Assembly (NCBI GenBank): GCA_030248225.1
Contig: JASANE010007307.1
Location: forward strand, 50,665-114,664
Direction: 5' to 3'
From: Trileptium ribeirensis
Taxonomy: Eukaryota > Nematoda > Enoplea > Enoplida > Thoracostomopsidae
DNA: 64,000 nucleotides
The stretch's first letter is position 1; the number at the start of each line of letters is the position of its first letter. Both the position numbers and the translations under genes were made by a program. A model generated the notes under the pieces. That model made no database searches and was not told the DNA's origin. It saw nothing but the letters and a program-made list of their open reading frames with translations. This document shows, one piece after another, positions 57,421 to 64,000 of the stretch.

Positions 57421-58630
57421 TTATTTTGCTTTTTTCAATGTTAGGATAATATAGACCACAAAGTGCATCAAATTTTTGATAAAATGGTAGTTTTTTATGT
57501 CCTCTTCGGTATCCTAAAATTACTGGATTAGCAGTAGGTTCGCTGTATTATCCGTACTAGAAAAACCCTTATTACTCCACTTCAATGGTTACCCTATCGT
57601 AGACGAAAGCAACAATATTGCACTCAACATTAGTCTCAAAGCAGGCCCTGTATGCTAATAGAACAATGAGGCTTAAGGACGAATGCTCTCAACACCACGT
57701 GTCGATGGTTAGAAACAATCAAAAACAAAAGTATAAACGCGACTATCTGCTTCAACGGACGTGTGCGCTCTTATAAACGACACCTCACCCACCTTAGTGT
57801 AATGGTACAAAACTATACAACCAATCACGGGATAATAATTTTTATGATGAATAATAAGTATCAACGTCTCTTGATGGTATTGGTAAGTCTCTAAATACTA
57901 TGATAGTCTCGCAGTGGAGCAAAAAATAATATATATGCTGAAGTTGTAAATGTTCAAGACGCATAACATCTAAAATTTACAAAGCCCCGAAAAGTCTGCA
58001 CAAACGGCAAATAATTACTAATTGTTTTTGGCTTATTCGGAATAGCCAGCGGTGGCTATGTCTTACAATAGAACACATATTCTAATGTACTAGTCATCAA
58101 AACACATGTGTTGCTAAATAATGATATAATAATGATACATTCGATTTAGCGAATTTTTTGAAAACTTATGGAAGAATATTATGAATTGAAAAGAGTTTTT
58201 CTGACTTCCTACTAGTTGAACCGCGACGTTTTTGCTGACTATTTTTCATGTGCTACCCGGATTGGGTGACACAGGTTGTTTTACATTTACGGTTAAAACC
58301 TAATTTGTTATATACCGTGAAATAAATATATATACAGTCCATCTGGAATTGCTGCTAATACAGTTCGATTTCAAGTCGGTCGCGTTGTCTCTTAAAAACT
58401 TTTATAACATGAACGAGAAAACAAAAAAATGTTTTTTCAAAAAATATGATCCAATAAGAGTGTTTACGTCGTTATTTGCCGCGACATTGTAGTAAAGACA
58501 GAAAAACAATCGATGTGCAAAAACAGTGAAAAAACTGTATTTCATTTTATTTTTTAGAATATACGGAATTTTATCATTTTCTCCGAAACATTAGATCTTT
58601 AAGTAAAACATGAGGATCGCGCGGAAGACT
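57421..58630. other. No gene recognised
   Basis: AT-rich sequence without clear repeats or frames. Confidence 0.4.
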
Positions 58631-59092
58631 TTCCATATGTCTACCCAATCTAACAATTTGACGTCTTCAAGTTATGTGTGTTAACAGCAAAATGTGACTA
58701 ATTTGGGTGTAATCCAGGTTATTAGACAACCCAACCCAAAAGCAGCAGTCAAATTGTCGTAAAGCACAGAAAGTTTGGAAAAAAGTCTTTTTTAAGCGGA
58801 TGCCACTTTTGTATATTCGTTATGCGCTTTAGCTCTAAGTGGAAACTGTTTATTTTTACAGCTTCCATATGTCTACCCAATCTAACAATTTTGACGTCTA
58901 CAAGTTATGTGTGTTAACAGCAAAATGTGACTAATTTGGGTATAATCAAGGTTATTAGACAACCCAACCCAAAATCAGCAGTCAAATTGTCGTAAAGCAC
59001 AGAAAGTATGGAAATAGTCTTTGTTAAGCGGATGCCACTTTTGTATATTCGTTATGCACCTTAGCTCTAAGTGGAAACTGTTTATTTTATGA
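58631..59092 (+). repeat. Recent two-unit tandem duplication, 232-bp period
   Basis: TTCCATATGTCTACCCAATC starts at 58631 and again at 58863. The two units stay nearly identical to AGTGGAAACTGTTTATTTT, with only scattered substitutions and short indels. Non-coding. Much less diverged than the other tandem repeats here. Confidence 0.9.
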
Positions 59093-60710
59093 GCTTCAAC
59101 ACTAGGCCAAACTGATTTTGTGTTTTAAAAAAACTCAACGTAAAATACATAAGACACCAAGGGTGTGTGAGGCCATATACAGATTGAAGGGGTCTGGTAG
59201 CTTTGTCTTCAAGCAGAACCAATAACTACTACCAGATCTATGCAGTCGTTATACTGATTTAATAAGAAAGAAACTTATAACGCTTCCTGCGACAAAGCCA
59301 CCAGAACTGAACAAATTAACGCAGTCCGTCTTAAGCTGCAAGTAGCACAAAGCATTAAATAACCCTTAAATAATTTTAACAACGAATCATAGGATGACCG
59401 TGTCGTTATTAATCCTACACTAACCGGCCCTAAGCTCAATACAAAAAAAACATAACTGTTGCTAGAGACATGGATGTGACAGTGTAAGTTGTTCTAAGGA
59501 CTGTTAAATAGCGGAGTGTAGGTATGATTTAATAAAACAAGATCAATGTCACCGTCATCGCTTAAAATCAAACGAGCCTCAACGTTGTAACAACGGAGCT
59601 GTTTAGAAGGAGAACACAAGCGCAGCAACTATAGGTAGCTCACTTAGGAGAAGAGCACAATTTTTTAAACTTATATACTGCAACAAGTATTTTTTAACAA
59701 TGATGTAATAGAAGCACTCAAAAAGTGAATATTCATTCACCAAATGATGTCAAACCTAAAATGAGGCGAAACTTGTTTTCTCAAGTGCATTAAAATGTAT
59801 AACATTGGTTAAGTTATATAGATACAAGGCAAATCGTTTGAAGGATGAGTATTGATCGCTGGTTTGGTAGTATTCCATTCACAACCATCATTCATGTTGA
59901 ATTTGTATTTTTTTATTTAGGAAAGTTTACATGCACAATTTTTATTATCAACAAAACTCGTGTGTACTCTGTTCTTATATAAATAACAAATAGCCAACTT
60001 GAATTGATCCGAATGCAATACAACGCAGTGGTTGAATACGAATAAAATTACTACAAGATTGCTCGAACTGATATCTGCAAAAATGCAACAACGAAATAAG
60101 GCGTTGGCTATTTTGTCAAACTCAAATCCGTCCATGCTTAAAAAGCGTGTGAATTATTTTGACGAAATAAGTTTTAATGATTGTAGATTTGTGGATACGA
60201 CGCTAAAACAATTCCACAAACGGAAACGGCTACATCGAACATTTCTTTAGTTCAAATGCACTTTCTACCGTAATCCCAAAATAGCTGATTGTATAACCAG
60301 ATTTTGCAGTCCTTCATGCGTCGGTAAAAATCAGCTCGGATGAACTTCCATTACAAAAGCAACCGGTGACTTTTAAACTGCAAGATCGATGCAACGCATG
60401 TTAAATTAAGAACCAGCACATGTAATTTACAATGTCCGGCACGGCTTAGTTAAACTCGATGACTCGAAGCGCAGCTCGAAATACAGCCATGAAATTTTAG
60501 TATTTTTTAAGAAGCCAGTGTTAAACCAAAATGGGTGCTGATTTTGATTGATACTATGCCGCTTATCAAGACACTAGTGGTTCAGTTACAATTCATTCAC
60601 ACAAAAAAACTAAGGTAATGATGACTAGGCGATTTTAGATAACTGCGCGTACTCGGACGATTAGCAACGTAGGTTGTAAGGTACATTTATCGTAACTGAC
60701 AAAAGCACTA
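59093..60710. other. No gene recognised
   Basis: AT-rich. A 72-codon frame at 60032-60250 just upstream of the Penelope-like tail shows no RT motif, so the element seems truncated rather than interrupted. Confidence 0.4.
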
Positions 60711-61535
60711 GTGGACACTGCATTCGAAAAAAACAAAGAAACAAAGAATCGAACTTTCGTGTTCGGAAAATATAAAACGGGCCTTATTAATTGCCTCTTG
60801 TTCCGAGCTTACCAAATCAGTTCGAATTATAGTATTTTACATCAAGAAGTGCGTTTTCTAAAAAACTTATTCACTAACAATGGATACCCTGTTAACGTTG
60901 TCAACAATATAGTGAAGCAGTTTTTCAATAAATGTGCACAAGCTTCCAATAACGTAGTCGCTTCGAATACCAACGCACCGTTAACTCAGCATAGTGATAA
61001 CCCTGAAACAAAAAACTTGGCTATTAAATTTCCATTCATTGGTGACGCCTCTACTAACCTTAGGAAAAGATTCACACAAAGACTTAGAGCGGCTGTCCCG
61101 GATGTAACAACCAGAGTCATCTTCGAATCGGGGAAAAAGCTGAAACATTCGTTCTCATTAAAAGATAGTTTGCCTGAATCGCTTAGGTCCTATGTAGTTT
61201 ACAAATACACCTGTTCCGCTTGTGAAACGGACTACGTCGGCTCTTCCCGTCGACATCTCTGCACTAAGATGTCTGAGCATTCTGCTAGAAAATCTGCTAG
61301 AACAGGGAAAACACTGAATAATAAACAAATGCAAAATTCAGCTGTTTATCTTCACTCGGTACGCTGCAACGCCGTGGCTAACGTAGAGGATTTCAAAGTT
61401 ATTGCACAAATCAATTCGCAAAGCCGTAGTTCGGACACTCAACTCCGCAACCTGGAAAATTTGCTTATTAGGCACCTAAACCCAAAACTCAATAATATTA
61501 AGTTCCTTAAACCACTGCTGTTGTTCCCTGAGTAA
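60711..61535 (+). CDS. Penelope-like element tail: RT C-terminus plus GIY-YIG endonuclease
   Basis: An open 274-codon frame. Residues 19-60 (GKYKTGLINCLLFRAYQI and an HQEVRFLKNLFTNNGYP block) match the region that follows the reverse transcriptase palm in Penelope-like elements. Residues 107-160 are the linker (KFPFIGDASTNLRKR, SLPESLRS). From 163 comes the GIY-YIG nuclease: VYKYTC, a CxxC pair (168 and 171), DYVGSSRRHL (174-183) with the catalytic Arg, SEH (188-190), an H...C pair (215 and 219) and the Glu of LENLLIRHLNPKLN (249). The palm with its catalytic Asp residues is absent upstream, so the copy is 5'-truncated; Met1 is just the first ATG. It cannot retrotranspose alone, but the endonuclease frame is unbroken, which suggests recent insertion. 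Confidence 0.88.
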   Translation: MDTAFEKNKETKNRTFVFGKYKTGLINCLLFRAYQISSNYSILHQEVRFLKNLFTNNGYPVNVVNNIVKQFFNKCAQASNNVVASNTNAPLTQHSDNPETKNLAIKFPFIGDASTNLRKRFTQRLRAAVPDVTTRVIFESGKKLKHSFSLKDSLPESLRSYVVYKYTCSACETDYVGSSRRHLCTKMSEHSARKSARTGKTLNNKQMQNSAVYLHSVRCNAVANVEDFKVIAQINSQSRSSDTQLRNLENLLIRHLNPKLNNIKFLKPLLLFPE

Positions 61536-63775
61536 CGATCTACCTGACGTATCTTGGCACAATTTTTGTTTTAATTATTAATTACTGAATCGTTTAAAAC
61601 ATTAACTATAATTCAAGCAAACGAAATGTTGCGTTAAACGTTAAATAGGGTCGTAATGGATATACAATAGCCATTCGGGCAATTTAAAAATAACGAATTA
61701 GATTTTTTGGAATTTACCAGATTGTCAACCATTGTTCATTCACCTGGTATAAATGGTTATTAGGCCTAACCTTATGCTTAGGAGATTGAAACAAAGGAAC
61801 CCCGACTGAATGACTTAATAATAAGTCCATTGAAGGCAACAACTATTTCACATGTTCTTAGCAAATCTAATGTTACTAGACCAAGACTAGTCGTTGACTT
61901 TGAAGTTTGTCGTGGGTACAATAAACAATTAATAATGCTAACCCACTACGGATAGGATAGCTAAAAACTTTTCTTCCAGATTAATGCTGTAGCATAGAAC
62001 ATTGGTATAATTTCAGTGTGTTGAGTATACTGCAAGACTTAAAAAACTTTACCTCAAACATTTATAAGCCACAAGCCGCTAAAAATATCATCTTTTGATG
62101 CAAGTAGAATTCTAAAATTATAACAATATTTTATTGTTCTCATAACTTCCAGTTCGTTTAGCAAAAATATTAATGCATTACGCCGAATGCAGTAGACATA
62201 ATAATGTGGCAACAAGAATCGAGCGATCAAACGATTGCCGCACCCACTACAAAGCCCAAATGTCAGCCTGAAGTAATACAATGCATTCGTGGCAAGGAAT
62301 AAATATAAATGCGTGTAGTACAAGGATTTCGGAAAGAAAAAGTGGTAAAAAATCCACATTATTCATACATGGCGACGGTCGGTCATGCCACGGGGTAGAG
62401 GCCCCCCACGGGGGGGGGGGGTCGAGGTCAAATTTTCCTAGGGGGGTTGGTCGTGAGGACCTTATCATTTTTGGTCCTATCAGCCATATTTTTCGCCTAT
62501 GAGTTCAGTTTCTACACTAGGGTCCGGCCTCAAAACTGGCCGAGGCGGGGGTTTTGGGGTTCGCACCCCGCCCCTTCGGGGTTTCCGATTCTGAGAAGTG
62601 TAGATTGCATTCTGAGCATTTATAATTCTGAGAATTGTGTAAAATGTAACGTTTCTGTTTACCGGCAGCTGGCAGTTTCTGTTTACAACAAATTCGGCAA
62701 ACAAAACCATACACATTTGCATTTAAGAAGATTCTTCATATTCGAAGCAGACACAGCATTATTTTGCAGCAAAAATAGCTAACTTTGTATTTGATCGCAC
62801 ACGACTGTTCTTTACACCTGGTGTGACGGTCTTATATTCACACATTGTGCGTGCTGTTCTGTAAGTTCGCCTATTTTTCCAGTGTTTTTATGGGTCTCAT
62901 CAACGTCTGGTTACTTGCATTTTTACCGCGGCGCCACCTATTGTTTCAGCAACCGCGGCGCCACGCGACATGTCAGGAGGGTTGGCACTTCATGGTGAGG
63001 GTCGACGTCTCATAGGGTAACGTCTTTCCCCGCTTTATGCATCATTTATGTTAAAGATGTGTGCAGCAGGGCCGGATTTTGTCACAGTCTGCCGTGGCTC
63101 TAAAAAACCAAGTTTGGCATAAATATGAGTATATATCATGTAAAAATACCGACAGCAGGGTTCCGACGTGCACTCTTCAATAAGCATTGAAAATTCGTAG
63201 TTTTTTGCGACCGCGAGGAAGGAGTGCTAAAAACACAATAGGCGCCACAGCAAAATATTTTTAGCTCGTTCAAACCAGTTTAGTGGATAAAAACCGATGT
63301 CACCCACCTTTGACTTGTTCCATGGGCGGTCCGGTGCAAAGCTGAAGACGATAATGGCATATACGATCTTGTCTTCTCTTGTACAATGACTTCTACGATA
63401 CGACAACGCATTTGTACGACAATTGCTCCAAAAAGTTATCTACATTCTCCGATAGTCATGAATGAAATATAGAGAAGGTGGTAGCATGCATTTAACACAT
63501 CCCGCTTAACGTCTAATTGGTCACAAAGTTCCGATATGAAAACAACACTTTACTATATATTTTTAAATGTCGAATTGAAAGTTTGTCGGCATGGAGTAGT
63601 TGCTAAGAAATTAATGAAATGTGTAAAACTTGTCGCCTTGATTGATATTAGCGCAGAACATCGTTTAATTCTAGTTTTCCCTATAAGTGCAATACTAAAT
63701 CGCCTAGGGCAGCGAATTTCCAAGTACCCTAAAATCGTTGGTCTTTAATCATAATTGAAATAAAAGAAATTAAAA
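61536..63775. other. No gene recognised; GC-rich patches
   Basis: A run of 12 G at about 62411-62422 sits in a G-rich patch (62390-62450). A palindromic GGGGTTCGCACCCCGCCCCT lies near 62557. ACCGCGGCGCCAC occurs twice about 32 bp apart (62924 and 62952). Short frames here have no recognised domains. Confidence 0.4.
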
Positions 63776-63990
63776 AGCAGGCAAAACCAGAAACAGAATG
63801 TTCGTGCTTAGTTATGTATTAAATTGTAATTATACTAGTCATACTAGCATCCGAAAGATTATAAATGCAGAAAAGGGAAGAAATTTGTTTGAACCGTTGA
63901 AGCAGGCAAGGCAAAAAACACAGAGTCTTCATGCCTAGCTATGTATTAAATGTAATTATACTAGTTACACCATCTGAGAAGTATATGTAA
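63776..63990 (+). repeat. Two-unit tandem duplication at the window end, about 125-bp period
   Basis: GAAGCAGGCAAGGCAAAAAA near 63899 repeats an AAGCAGGCAAAACCAGAAAC block near 63775. Both are followed by TTAGTTATGTATTAAATTG or a variant, and by TAATTATACTAGT. Confidence 0.65.
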
Positions 63991-64000
63991 CTGAACGAAG

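Noticed and set aside
62393..62450. G-quadruplex regulatory element at the poly-G run
   Set aside because: A G-run alone, without a nearby gene or promoter, does not support a function.

Overview
This is an AT-rich, repeat-dominated eukaryotic nuclear segment, most likely from an invertebrate animal. The reasons are a spliced gene with GT-AG introns of about 1 to 5 kb, non-LTR retrotransposon remnants of CR1-like and RTE-like type, a Penelope-like element tail, several families of short inverted-repeat DNA transposons, and many diverged tandem repeats. There are no bacterial operons. The exact taxon cannot be read from the sequence.

The one host gene I can identify is on the minus strand between about 29.7 kb and 17.4 kb: cytosolic endo-beta-N-acetylglucosaminidase (ENGASE, glycoside hydrolase family 85). 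Five exons (29714-29579, 27415-27267, 22227-22073, 20518-20364, 19359-19188) have consensus splice sites and a fully consistent chain of reading phases. A sixth (17485 to about 17369) is likely. The catalytic Asn-Ile-Glu triplet is at 22093-22085. The first exons and the C-terminal part were not found. Its introns hold a broken CR1-like LINE, two or three MITEs and satellite-like repeats.

Region by region: 0-17 kb is repeats, namely a roughly 165-bp satellite, a 530-bp MITE with TTA duplications, a roughly 172-bp tandem repeat, a complete non-autonomous hAT-like element (8541-9723), and a minisatellite whose units each carry a small inverted repeat (10.33-10.85 kb). 17-30 kb is the ENGASE locus. 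30-42 kb holds more satellite, a CR1-like RT fragment, a 5'-truncated frameshifted RTE-like LINE (36.4-37.8 kb) and several MITEs. 42.3-46.2 kb is a nested block: two more hAT-like copies in opposite orientation, one inserted into a tandem array with tRNA-like promoter boxes, plus a LINE fragment inserted in the same array. 47.1-54 kb is a modular higher-order repeat with an inverted section. 55-64 kb is mostly unassigned, with a possible LTR, a two-unit 232-bp duplication and an open 274-codon tail of a Penelope-like element carrying a GIY-YIG endonuclease.

I see no convincing new multi-gene system. The most interesting signals are the hAT-like family with readable target-site duplications and an internal empty-site control, the hairpin minisatellite with paired stem changes, the modular inverted repeat block, and the ENGASE gene surviving in this setting.
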